A stretch of DNA of 8,061 bases from Caldivirga sp. UBA161 (GTDB lineage: Archaea; Thermoproteota; Thermoprotei; Thermoproteales; Thermocladiaceae), in the NCBI RefSeq assembly GCF_002506515.1, contig NZ_DAXS01000072.1, positions 1 through 8,061 of the forward strand, read 5' to 3'. Positions 1 to 5,506 of the stretch are shown here, piece by piece. Position 1 is the stretch's first letter, and each line of letters begins with the position of its first letter. The translations under genes were made by a program, and so were the position numbers. The notes under the pieces are model-generated. The model made no database searches. It saw only the letters and a program-made list of their open reading frames with translations, and was not told where the DNA came from.

Positions 1-6
1 CCTATC

Positions 7-300
7 TTAGGGGGTTATGTTGGGGGTCTTAGGTGCTGGTTCTCCGGTAGGGTTTAATACTGTTTGTAGCCACGTGGTGGCTCATTATCTTACCTTTCAG
101 TATTACTATGTATCTCACCTTCTTGGTTATGTTTAACATACGTAGAGTTCCCTATGTATTCCACCGCAAATACTACATGCTTTGGACATATAGGGTTCAT
201 TAACTAATTGAACCCTAATCCCATACTCCTCAAGAACATCAACTAACCACCTAGTGATAACCGAACCGCAAGCTTCACCATTCATGGTGGAGTAAAGCCT
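7..300 (-). pseudogene. tnpB: Degraded C-terminal remnant of an IS200/IS605-family TnpB (OrfB) protein
   Basis: TnpB is the RNA-guided nuclease-like accessory protein of IS200/IS605 and IS1341-type elements. On the minus strand, one frame from 300 to 136 reads EEYGIRVQLVNEPYMSKACS and continues through CxxCG (SICGG) to RELYVC, then hits a stop at 135-133. This matches the C-terminal RuvC/zinc-ribbon signature of archaeal TnpB, usually EYGI-V-VNEAYTSKTC-CG. A second frame (136-32) continues with GKIMSHHVATNSIKP, a decayed form of the usual NAD-VAA-NIL block. A third frame (60-10) ends KTPNITP before a stop at 9-7. The second CxxC of the zinc ribbon is lost and there is no start or N-terminal part. 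The reading frame is therefore broken at least twice, and only about 90 residues of a roughly 400-residue protein survive. It is non-functional as a protein. No intact element end is recognisable upstream. Confidence 0.8.
68..82. repeat. Short hairpin within the tnpB remnant
   Basis: AGCCAC-GTG-GTGGCT forms a perfect 6-bp stem with a 3-base loop. It lies inside the decayed tnpB coding end. IS200/IS605 elements have subterminal hairpins near their right end, so this could be a relic of one, but it overlaps what was coding sequence and may be chance. Confidence 0.35.
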
Positions 301-509
301 TTAAAGTAAAAATCCATTATCCAGTAACCCCATTAAAGGAGGATAACTCCCAAAACTTCAGAGAAACTTCACCCATTAAGGATGGTGAGAGGATCAGCAA
401 CTTACCCTGCTTCCCCACCTAATTCCACCAGCAAACTTAAATAACTTCCACACAATCCCACACTAAAGAATGAGGCTTTAGGTCATTATGTAATGCTTAC
501 CTTAAAGAA
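301..509. other. Gene-free spacer with small inverted repeats
   Basis: No coding sequence can be supported here on either strand: all frames are interrupted, and the longest pieces match no family I know. Two small inverted repeats are visible. GGAG/CTCC at 338-341 and 347-350 has a 5-base loop. CACCCAT/ATGGTG at 370-376 and 382-387 has a 6-bp stem with one bulged C. In a complete tnpB on the minus strand this stretch would encode the RuvC core, but I see no TnpB similarity. Either decay is complete or a deletion joined unrelated DNA to the remnant. Confidence 0.5.
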
Positions 510-518
510 TTATAAATA
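510..518 (+). promoter_or_regulatory. TATA box of the 540 gene
   Basis: TTATAAATA is centred about 26 bp before the ATG at 540. Archaeal transcription starts roughly 25 bp after the TATA centre, so the message should begin at or very near the start codon (leaderless). No Shine-Dalgarno sequence precedes the ATG. The intervening DNA has a run of six C residues (530-535). Confidence 0.65.
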
Positions 519-539
519 GATTTACTTAGCCCCCCTTAT

Positions 540-1091
540 ATGCATCAGTATCCAGTAGCCTTAATTCATGGTTCGAGGGATCCTGAATACATTAATGATG
601 TTGATTCATTCTTCAAGAGGATTGGCATTGGTTACATCTTTCTTCTAGGGCGTGATGAAGGCATTATACCTGGGTCATTTCCTCTCTTCCTGAATTGGGG
701 TAAGGATTATGAAAATGCGTTAAGGTTTACTGATCATAGGCTTAATCCATTACTAGGTATTGGGGGATTCATTAATGAACTTAAGATGCATATACCTAAA
801 ACAATAATAATGCATGGCTCCAGTGATATTGAGGCTCTTAGGGGTATTGGGGTGCTTAAGGATGCTGGCTTTGAGGTTAGGCTCCTTAATGGTGAACCCA
901 GTGTATACACCATGGATTGTTCAAGTGAGGCTTACTTACTATTCCTCTTCAAGGGTATTATCGTTAGGAAGGCTACAGAGGTCATTAAGGCTAAGTGCCC
1001 TCTGATTAAATTAAGCGGCCCCTTATCTTTAGAGCCTTGGTTTCCGGATTTAATCCTTAGGATTCTTAAGTCTCATGGTATTTTAGATTGA
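540..1091 (+). CDS. Hypothetical protein, 183 aa, no recognised family
   Basis: I do not recognise this protein. It is predicted cytosolic, with no signal peptide and no convincing membrane span. It shows alternating hydrophobic strands and helices compatible with an alpha/beta fold. It also has two similar short motifs: ALIHGSRDPE near residues 7-16 and IIMHGSSDIE near 89-98, each a hydrophobic strand followed by HGS-D-E. This hints at a duplicated half, though it is weak. The N-terminal HGSRDPE recalls the start of CbiX-type chelatases, but the rest does not follow that family. The start is supported by a TATA box about 26 bp upstream and by codon use like the neighbours (AGG for Arg, CTT/TTA for Leu). 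Its 3' end overlaps the convergent cytidine deaminase by 26 bp. It is very likely a real gene of unknown role, perhaps lineage-restricted. Confidence 0.7.
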   Translation: MHQYPVALIHGSRDPEYINDVDSFFKRIGIGYIFLLGRDEGIIPGSFPLFLNWGKDYENALRFTDHRLNPLLGIGGFINELKMHIPKTIIMHGSSDIEALRGIGVLKDAGFEVRLLNGEPSVYTMDCSSEAYLLFLFKGIIVRKATEVIKAKCPLIKLSGPLSLEPWFPDLILRILKSHGILD

Positions 1092-1458
1092 AAGGCCTTG
1101 GTAAGAGTTCACTTAACTTAAACCTTTTAACACCACTCCGTGAAGCAACGTAAACTTCCTCAACATTAAACTCAGCCATAACCTGTAGGCAGGCGCCGCA
1201 GGGGTATATTTCATCATGGTTAGAGACCACTACAACAGCCTTAATTCTCCTATAACCCTCCGTGACGGCCCTAAATACTGCAACCCTCTCCGCACATATT
1301 GTTAACCCATATGATGAATTCTCAACATTAACACCTGGGAACATTTTGCCATCACTGGTTATAGCCACTGATGCAACCTTAATCCCTGAGTAGGGGGAGT
1401 ATGAGTTACTTAGGTATGATTCAGCCATTTTAATAGCCCTATTAACCTCCTCATCCAT
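1066..1458 (-). CDS. cdd: Cytidine deaminase
   Basis: Zinc-dependent deamination of cytidine and deoxycytidine to uridine and deoxyuridine in cytosolic pyrimidine salvage. The 130-aa length matches the small homotetrameric CDA family. The substrate-binding NVENSSYG lies at residues 44-51, the zinc and proton-shuttle motif CAE at 55-57, and the second zinc motif PCGAC at 86-90. All three zinc cysteines (55, 87, 90) and the catalytic Glu57 are present, so the enzyme should be active. The ATG at 1458 is supported by a TATA-like box about 25 bp upstream, inside the 40-bp gap to the transporter gene. It can therefore be transcribed separately, although read-through from the transporter is also possible. 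The 3' end overlaps the hypothetical gene at 540-1091. The C-terminal tail after about residue 120 is short and not distinctive. Confidence 0.93.
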   Translation of the reverse strand: MDEEVNRAIKMAESYLSNSYSPYSGIKVASVAITSDGKMFPGVNVENSSYGLTICAERVAVFRAVTEGYRRIKAVVVVSNHDEIYPCGACLQVMAEFNVEEVYVASRSGVKRFKLSELLPRPFNLKYHET

Positions 1459-1477
1459 GATTATTTTAAGAAGTAAC

Positions 1478-1487
1478 TATATTTAAG
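1478..1487 (-). promoter_or_regulatory. TATA-like box of cdd
   Basis: Read on the minus strand this is CTTAAATATA, centred about 25 bp before the cdd ATG at 1458. It lies wholly in the 40-bp gap between the transporter stop (1499) and cdd. It suggests an own, leaderless cdd transcript. Confidence 0.55.
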
Positions 1488-1498
1488 CATATTAATTA

Positions 1499-2794
1499 CT
1501 ATTGCAGTTCAATACCCTTGGTTTCGCTCGATAATAATGCTGATGCAAATATCATAACTTCACCAATTATTACGAATAAGCCCCAGTAAATGTAAAAGCT
1601 TGAATCACTTATTGCCGAAATAAGCAGTAGGAATACTGTACTCCAATTACCCACAATAAAGCCTCCATTAAATGAGAAGCCCACCCCCGTGCTCCTAACA
1701 TCAGTCTGAAACTTTTCAGATAAATAGGACGGTATAACACCGTATATTCCCGTTGTTAAGAAGGCAAGTAGGCTGGCTAAGGCCATTGTGCCGTAGAATC
1801 CGTATGCATGCTTAAGTATCAAGTACGTTAATGGTACAGCTAACACTATTGCAGTTACTGAGAATATTATCATCGTTAACCTCCTTCCAATGATATCACT
1901 AATGAAGCCTGATATTAAGTAACCCACCAGTGATATTAATATTGCAACTATTACCACGTATAGGAAGTATGGGAATTTTAGGAAATTATGGTACGATAAC
2001 ACTGTTGGGTAAAAGCCCAGTGTTAATCCATAAACCCAAGCTATACCTGTCATAGCTAATATGCCAGTTAAGGCACCAAGCCTATATATTGGATTCCTAA
2101 GTATTGTAGTGAAGGGGGCCTTATTAACACCCCTCTCCCTATTAACCCTCTCCCACATTATTGATTCAGGCATTGAAAGCCTCACAATTAAGCCAATTAA
2201 CGCTGGAATAACCCCTATCCAAAACATCCACCTCCACCCAAGCTGAATGAATGATGATGCTGGAATTACGTAATGCAAACCCAAGTATACTAGAGCCGCT
2301 AAAGTGTAGCCTATCGGGTAGCCGATTTGAAGTAAGGCACCCCACATACCCCTCCGCTCCCTGTTAACCGACTCAACCAGTATGGCAGCGCTATTACCGT
2401 ATTCGCCTCCAGCGAATGTACCAGTTATTATCCTGAATATGAAAAGTAGTATGGGGGCCAATATACCGACTTGCTCATATGTGGGTAGGAAACCTGTGGC
2501 GAAGACTATTATGCCAAGGCCGCTTAATGTTATAACCATAGTATTCCTTCTACCAATTCTATCCCCAAGCCTACCAAAAATAACACCACCAATAGGCCTG
2601 AAGACGAAGGTTGTCGTGTATATACTCCAAGTACCAACTATTGCCAATCCATACTTTGCTGGGAAGAATACGCCAGCCATAATAGGCACTAGGAGGAACA
2701 TCATGCTTAAGTCAAAGGCATCCATTATCCAACCAGCCAAGGAACCAAGGTAAACCCTCCTAGTTATGGTAACTTCCCTAACTTGATTACTCAT
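1499..2794 (-). CDS. MFS transporter, SHS-like (lactate/sialate:H+ symporter type)
   Basis: A 431-aa integral membrane protein with about 12 hydrophobic segments in the usual 6+6 major facilitator arrangement. TM1 begins with AGWIMDAFDLS (residues 20-30); the acidic pair in DAFD is typical of the SHS group (NanT, Jen1 and archaeal carboxylate carriers) and of related metabolite:H+ symporters. MFS motif A appears as GRLGDRIGRR at 74-83 and as a degenerate second copy, GFISDIIGRR, in the C-terminal half. RIITGTFAGGEYG marks TM4-5, and PESIMWE precedes the central loop. A proton-coupled monocarboxylate is the best substrate guess; the sequence does not fix it, and a sugar or nucleoside is possible. 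The ATG at 2794 has a TATA-like box about 25 bp upstream and also an AGGAG six bases before it. It diverges from rpiA and lies 40 bp upstream of cdd. Confidence 0.85.
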   Translation of the reverse strand: MSNQVREVTITRRVYLGSLAGWIMDAFDLSMMFLLVPIMAGVFFPAKYGLAIVGTWSIYTTTFVFRPIGGVIFGRLGDRIGRRNTMVITLSGLGIIVFATGFLPTYEQVGILAPILLFIFRIITGTFAGGEYGNSAAILVESVNRERRGMWGALLQIGYPIGYTLAALVYLGLHYVIPASSFIQLGWRWMFWIGVIPALIGLIVRLSMPESIMWERVNRERGVNKAPFTTILRNPIYRLGALTGILAMTGIAWVYGLTLGFYPTVLSYHNFLKFPYFLYVVIVAILISLVGYLISGFISDIIGRRLTMIIFSVTAIVLAVPLTYLILKHAYGFYGTMALASLLAFLTTGIYGVIPSYLSEKFQTDVRSTGVGFSFNGGFIVGNWSTVFLLLISAISDSSFYIYWGLFVIIGEVMIFASALLSSETKGIELQ

Positions 2795-2815
2795 GGCGGG
2801 CTCCTGCCTAGATTA

Positions 2816-2823
2816 CTTTAAAG
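2816..2823 (-). promoter_or_regulatory. Proximal TATA-like box of the MFS gene
   Basis: The self-complementary CTTTAAAG is centred about 25 bp before the ATG at 2794, predicting a leaderless start. The competing reading is that the stronger TATA-like box near 2853-2860 drives a leadered message. In that message an AGGAG six bases before the ATG would serve as ribosome-binding site. Confidence 0.45.
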
Positions 2824-2852
2824 CCTTTTCGTAATTTTCCAAGAGGTATGAA

Positions 2853-2861
2853 TTATAAATA
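2853..2861. promoter_or_regulatory. Additional TATA-like box in the MFS/rpiA divergent gap
   Basis: TTATAAATA is the best TATA match in this gap but is not at leaderless distance from either gene. Read rightward it predicts a start near 2882, giving rpiA a leader of about 69 nt. Read leftward it predicts a start near 2831, giving the transporter a leader of about 37 nt. The 16-bp palindrome begins 6 bp to its right, so rightward transcription would run from the palindrome's far edge. Confidence 0.45.
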
Positions 2862-2866
2862 AACAG

Positions 2867-2882
2867 CTAAATGCGCATTTAG
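2867..2882. promoter_or_regulatory. Perfect 16-bp palindrome, candidate operator
   Basis: CTAAATGCGCATTTAG equals its own reverse complement over all 16 bases. It sits between the divergent MFS and rpiA genes, just beside a TATA-like box (2853-2861), where a bound dimeric regulator could block or recruit the transcription machinery. There is no loop, so it suits a dimeric helix-turn-helix protein better than an RNA hairpin. The regulator is unknown. Confidence 0.55.
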
Positions 2883-2920
2883 GGTAATTAAAATGATGTT
2901 AATCACCACGTAGGCTTCCA

Positions 2921-2930
2921 CTTTTAAAAG
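2921..2930 (+). promoter_or_regulatory. TATA-like box of rpiA
   Basis: CTTTTAAAAG is centred about 25 bp before the rpiA ATG at 2951, and there is no Shine-Dalgarno sequence before that ATG. It fits a leaderless rpiA message. Confidence 0.55.
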
Positions 2931-2950
2931 TCTAGCACCTGATTCCTCAT

Positions 2951-3640
2951 ATGGATCCTAAATTGGCGGCGGCTAAGGCTGCACTTAAGTATGTTAGGAG
3001 TGGGTATGTGGTTGGTGTTGGTTCAGGTTCAACAGCCCTAATGTTCTTAACTGAGTTAGCTAAGGCCATTAAAGGGGGTGAATTATCGGGTGTTAGGCTT
3101 ATTGCAACATCAACTGAGACCGAGTATGAGATTGTTAGGCTTGGCCTCGGCGACCTACTTAGGTATCCTTGGCAGGTGGGCCATATTGATGTGGCCGTTG
3201 ATGGGGCTGATGAGGTTGATAGGGGCAGGAACTTAATTAAAGGTGGGGGTGGTGCATTAACTAGGGAGAAGATAATCGATTATTGGGCTAGTGAATTCAT
3301 AGTAATAGTTGATGAATCTAAACTAGTAGATAAAGTACCCAGCACGCACCCAATACCAGTGGAGGTGGTGCCATATGCATGGCCATTGGTTAAGGCTAGG
3401 CTTGAGGGGGATTATGGTGGCTCAGCGGAGTTAAGGTACTCCTCAGGGAAGAGGGGGCCAGTGATTACTGATAATGGTAATTACATTATTGACTACAAGC
3501 CTAAATCAATGATAGATCCCAGGGAAGGTGAGAGGATAATTAAGTGCATTCCAGGGATTGTTGAGGTTGGCTTATTTAGTGGGCTTAAGGTCACTAAGGT
3601 GATTGTAGGTAAACGAGATGGTTCAGTTAATGAATTTTAA
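2951..3640 (+). CDS. rpiA: Ribose-5-phosphate isomerase A
   Basis: Interconverts ribose 5-phosphate and ribulose 5-phosphate, supplying ribose 5-phosphate for PRPP, nucleotides and histidine in the cytosol. In archaea that use the ribulose monophosphate route instead of an oxidative pentose phosphate pathway, it is a key entry to ribose. The 229-aa length is normal for RpiA. Visible motifs are the phosphate-binding GVGSGST at residues 22-28, TSTETE at 53-58, and VDGADEVD at 83-90 with the conserved aspartates 84 and 87. KGGGGALTREK at 97-107 carries catalytic-site Lys97 and Glu106, and DESKLV follows at 121-126. All expected active-site residues are present. The ATG at 2951 aligns with the family start. 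UbiX follows after 46 bp with its own promoter-like box, so the two need not be co-transcribed. Confidence 0.96.
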   Translation: MDPKLAAAKAALKYVRSGYVVGVGSGSTALMFLTELAKAIKGGELSGVRLIATSTETEYEIVRLGLGDLLRYPWQVGHIDVAVDGADEVDRGRNLIKGGGGALTREKIIDYWASEFIVIVDESKLVDKVPSTHPIPVEVVPYAWPLVKARLEGDYGGSAELRYSSGKRGPVITDNGNYIIDYKPKSMIDPREGERIIKCIPGIVEVGLFSGLKVTKVIVGKRDGSVNEF

Positions 3641-3658
3641 GTGAAGTTAACCACATAG

Positions 3659-3666
3659 TTAAATAC
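3659..3666 (+). promoter_or_regulatory. TATA-like box of ubiX
   Basis: TTAAATAC is centred about 25 bp before the ubiX ATG at 3687, within the 46-bp gap after rpiA. It predicts a separate leaderless transcript. Confidence 0.5.
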
Positions 3667-3686
3667 AGGCCGCTGGATATAGGATT

Positions 3687-4247
3687 ATGAGGAGGATTGT
3701 GGTAGCTGTAACGGGTGCTTCAGGTGTAATATATGGTCTTAGGCTCCTTGAATCCCTTAGAAGGATTAATGATGTGGAGGTTCACCTAGTGGTCTCCAAG
3801 TCTGCCTCAAAGGTTCTTCAACATGAGCTAGGTTTAAGTATAAGTGAGTTAGCTAAACTGGCTCATAGGGCTTATAATGATGATGAACTTGATGCACCAA
3901 TAGCCAGTGGTTCATTTAACTTTCAAGCAATGTCAATAGTACCCTGTTCAATGAAGACCCTTGCAGCCATAGCCCATGGTTACACATCCAATTTAATCAC
4001 CAGGGCGGCTGATGTTGCGCTTAAGGAGAGGAGGAGGTTAATACTATTGATTAGGGAAGCCCCCTATAGCCTGATTCACATAAGAAACATGGAATTGGTC
4101 ACTCAGGCTGGTGCAATAGTAATGCCAGCTAGCCCACCATTCTATGGTAAGCCGAAGACAATAGATGACTTAATCAATGCAGTGGTGGGTAGGGTGATGG
4201 CCCTCATGGGTATTGATAATGACCTTTACCCAGTATGGGGTAGTTAA
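3687..4247 (+). CDS. ubiX: Flavin prenyltransferase UbiX
   Basis: Transfers a dimethylallyl group to FMN to make prenylated FMN, the cofactor of UbiD-type decarboxylases. The protein has 186 aa, normal for the family. TGASG at residues 9-13 forms the flavin-phosphate binding turn. SIVPCSMKTLA at 83-93 is the family signature, and REAPYS at 123-128 corresponds to the usual R-x-(T/A)PL-type segment. MPASPPFYGKP at 146-156 fits the family C-terminal loop. The start is at the family-typical MRRIVVAVTG, with a promoter-like box about 25 bp upstream. No UbiD partner lies in the window, so the consumer of the cofactor is elsewhere. Its stop codon (4245-4247) directly abuts the stop codon of the convergent phosphoribosyltransferase gene. 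Pad1- or Dfp-like flavoproteins are related, but the motifs favour UbiX. Confidence 0.94.
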   Translation: MRRIVVAVTGASGVIYGLRLLESLRRINDVEVHLVVSKSASKVLQHELGLSISELAKLAHRAYNDDELDAPIASGSFNFQAMSIVPCSMKTLAAIAHGYTSNLITRAADVALKERRRLILLIREAPYSLIHIRNMELVTQAGAIVMPASPPFYGKPKTIDDLINAVVGRVMALMGIDNDLYPVWGS

Positions 4248-4814
4248 TTACTTAGTATTGGTTGGAATATTATGAATTAGGTTCCTTATCTTAGCCACAA
4301 TACTGTTATTCTTAGCCTCCCCTAACGCTGCGTCAAACCTATTACCAAGTTCCCTGATTGTTTCACCAAGTTCCCAGGGGAATATTATCCAGGCAGTAGC
4401 CTCCTCAGCATAGTAGTCGGGCTTAAACCTTGTCCAAGGCTTAATCATCAGTGTAACAGTCTTAATCTCCATGGCGCCCTGCTCCTTAAGGTAATTGTAG
4501 GCAGTTAATAGTGTTGTGCCTGTGTCTGAAACATCATCAACAAGCAGCACTCTTAAGCCCTTAACACTAACCGGCAGTGGTTGAGCTATCTTAGCCTCCT
4601 CTCCTCGATTATTAATACCCTTGTATAGTTTAACCTCTATGGAGGTCATATTACCTATTCCAAGTATGTCTTCAATTATTTTAGCTATTACAACACCGCC
4701 CCTAGCTACCCCCACTACTATGTTAGGCCGATAGTTATCTCTCACTATTGATTCAGACACCTTAATGGTTAAATCCATTATGTCATCCCACGACAAATAC
4801 TTGAATTCTACCAT
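4248..4814 (-). CDS. COG2236-type phosphoribosyltransferase (purine PRTase-like)
   Basis: A type I phosphoribosyltransferase, probably joining PRPP to a purine base such as hypoxanthine, guanine or xanthine in salvage. The PRPP-binding loop RVLLVDDVSDTGTT has the canonical acidic pair and TGTT turn. GVARGGVV forms the early dipeptide region, and IFPWE near the C-terminus is typical of archaeal COG2236 and Gpt-like enzymes. The base specificity is not decided by the sequence. I start it at the ATG at 4814 (188 aa, MVEFKYLSW) rather than the upstream ATG at 4823 (191 aa). The TATA box is centred about 25 bp before 4814 but only about 16 bp before 4823, too close for a message to include the latter. 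It diverges from the DUF309 gene, and both promoters share a mirrored 13-bp element. Confidence 0.88.
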   Translation of the reverse strand: MVEFKYLSWDDIMDLTIKVSESIVRDNYRPNIVVGVARGGVVIAKIIEDILGIGNMTSIEVKLYKGINNRGEEAKIAQPLPVSVKGLRVLLVDDVSDTGTTLLTAYNYLKEQGAMEIKTVTLMIKPWTRFKPDYYAEEATAWIIFPWELGETIRELGNRFDAALGEAKNNSIVAKIRNLIHNIPTNTK

Positions 4815-4828
4815 TAAATTCATTTTAC

Positions 4829-4841
4829 TTAACCCCTTATA
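4829..4841 (-). promoter_or_regulatory. Left copy of a mirrored 13-bp promoter element
   Basis: On the minus strand this reads TATAAGGGGTTAA, identical to the right copy at 4915-4927 on the plus strand. It starts in the phosphoribosyltransferase TATA box (TTTATAAG, 4843-4836) and runs toward the start site, ending 15 bp from the proposed ATG at 4814. The right copy ends exactly 15 bp from its own ATG. Confidence 0.6.
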
Positions 4842-4843
4842 AA

Positions 4844-4892
4844 CCTTACTCTCCCAATACCCTAATGCATATTAAGTTAGGTTTAGGTAAGG
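4844..4892. repeat. Nested short inverted repeats in the divergent promoter region
   Basis: CCTTAC (4844-4849) pairs with GTAAGG (4887-4892), and CCTAA (4861-4865) pairs with TTAGG (4877-4881). They lie between the two copies of the 13-bp element. Each is short and could be chance, but together they give the gap a rough dyad symmetry. Confidence 0.3.
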
Positions 4893-4914
4893 ACGCTATG
4901 TATTAAATATAACC

Positions 4915-4927
4915 TATAAGGGGTTAA
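4915..4927 (+). promoter_or_regulatory. Right copy of the mirrored 13-bp element, including the DUF309 TATA box
   Basis: TATAAGGGGTTAA overlaps the TATA box (CCTATAAG, 4913-4920, centred about 25 bp before the ATG at 4942) and the DNA just downstream. It is the exact inverted copy of 4829-4841, with matching spacing to both start codons. A shared regulator or a shared specialised promoter type could make the two genes co-vary. Confidence 0.6.
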
Positions 4928-4941
4928 TTTTTAATTCACCT

Positions 4942-5475
4942 ATGAGGATTTTGGCCCATGCACGTAATTCAAGAGGATACGAGCCTAAGGATAGAATTAG
5001 GTTAATGGCTCTCCTAAGGAGTTTAGGCTTAAGTATAATTAATGTTAGGGTGGCTTCAAATCACATTGAGGTTGACGCCAACACTAACGATGTGAATGAA
5101 TTATCCTCAGTAGTAAGTGGGGTTATTGGGCCAATTTTAGCAGTGGTTAATATAAGTGGTGTTAATGAGGTTAGTAATCCATTCAAAGCCTTCGTGAGCC
5201 TATTTAATGAGGAGAGATTTTGGGAGGCTCATGAGGTTCTTGAACCAACCTGGAGAGTAAGTAGAGATACTAATGTTCAAGGATTAATAGTTGCTGCTGC
5301 ATCCTTCGTTAAGATTCAGGAGAATTACATTGAATCCTTCCTTAAGTTGGCTAAAAGAGCATTAAGCATGATAACGCTTAATCAAGTTGGCTGCGTTGAT
5401 GCATTAGGCTTTAGGGAGGGGTTAAGGGTATCGTTGAGCGCCCTCAAGCCCTTTAAGGCTAGGTGCATTGCTTAA
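4942..5475 (+). CDS. DUF309-domain protein
   Basis: A 177-aa soluble protein. The C-terminal half holds the DUF309 signature FNEERFWEAHEVLEPTW at residues 88-104, with the conserved F-W-E-HE-LE-W pattern. A helix (SFVKIQEN) follows. The family folds as a small helical bundle and its biochemical role is not established; the conserved His and Glu residues resemble a metal or catalytic cluster, which is inference. The N-terminal 80 or so residues are an extra alpha/beta-looking region (MRILAHARNS onward) that I do not recognise. The ATG at 4942 is supported by a TATA box about 25 bp upstream. It diverges from the phosphoribosyltransferase gene and shares a mirrored element with it. AspS follows closely on the same strand, but with its own likely promoter just after this gene's stop. 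Confidence 0.82.
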   Translation: MRILAHARNSRGYEPKDRIRLMALLRSLGLSIINVRVASNHIEVDANTNDVNELSSVVSGVIGPILAVVNISGVNEVSNPFKAFVSLFNEERFWEAHEVLEPTWRVSRDTNVQGLIVAAASFVKIQENYIESFLKLAKRALSMITLNQVGCVDALGFREGLRVSLSALKPFKARCIA

Positions 5476-5479
5476 AGAC

Positions 5480-5487
5480 TTAAATAC
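5480..5487 (+). promoter_or_regulatory. TATA-like box of aspS
   Basis: TTAAATAC starts 5 bp after the DUF309 stop codon and is centred about 24 bp before the GTG at 5507. It supports that GTG as the start of a leaderless aspS transcript and argues against the TTG at 5468, which lies upstream of the box. Confidence 0.5.
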
Positions 5488-5506
5488 ACGGACAAGACCA
5501 CTTAAC

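Noticed and set aside
382..444. Small plus-strand ORF of 20 codons (MVRGSATYPA...) after an SD-like GGAGGAT at 338-344
   Set aside because: The SD-like sequence is about 38 bases from the ATG, no TATA box is at the right distance, and the peptide has low-complexity composition without recognisable similarity.
568..582. GGTTCGAGGGATCC, resembling a tRNA T-loop
   Set aside because: It has no flanking T-stem, acceptor stem or anticodon arm, and it encodes the HGSRDPE stretch of the 540 gene.
814..1005. Plus-strand 63-aa frame within the 540 gene
   Set aside because: It is an out-of-frame shadow with Arg/Leu-rich low-information sequence; the 540 frame has the promoter and full length.
2061..2753. 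Plus-strand open frames opposite the MFS transporter (61 and 123 aa)
   Set aside because: They are antisense shadows of the transporter, which has a clear family signature, and they have no promoter or similarity of their own.
2893..2913. Six-codon ORF (MMLITT) in the rpiA upstream region, possible leader peptide
   Set aside because: Too short to judge, no ribosome-binding site, and the proximal rpiA promoter would leave it out of the transcript.
1066..3640. A possible nucleoside-catabolism operon made of cdd, the MFS transporter and rpiA
   Set aside because: rpiA is on the other strand, cdd has its own promoter, the transporter resembles carboxylate carriers more than nucleoside ones, and no nucleoside phosphorylase or AMP-pathway gene is present.
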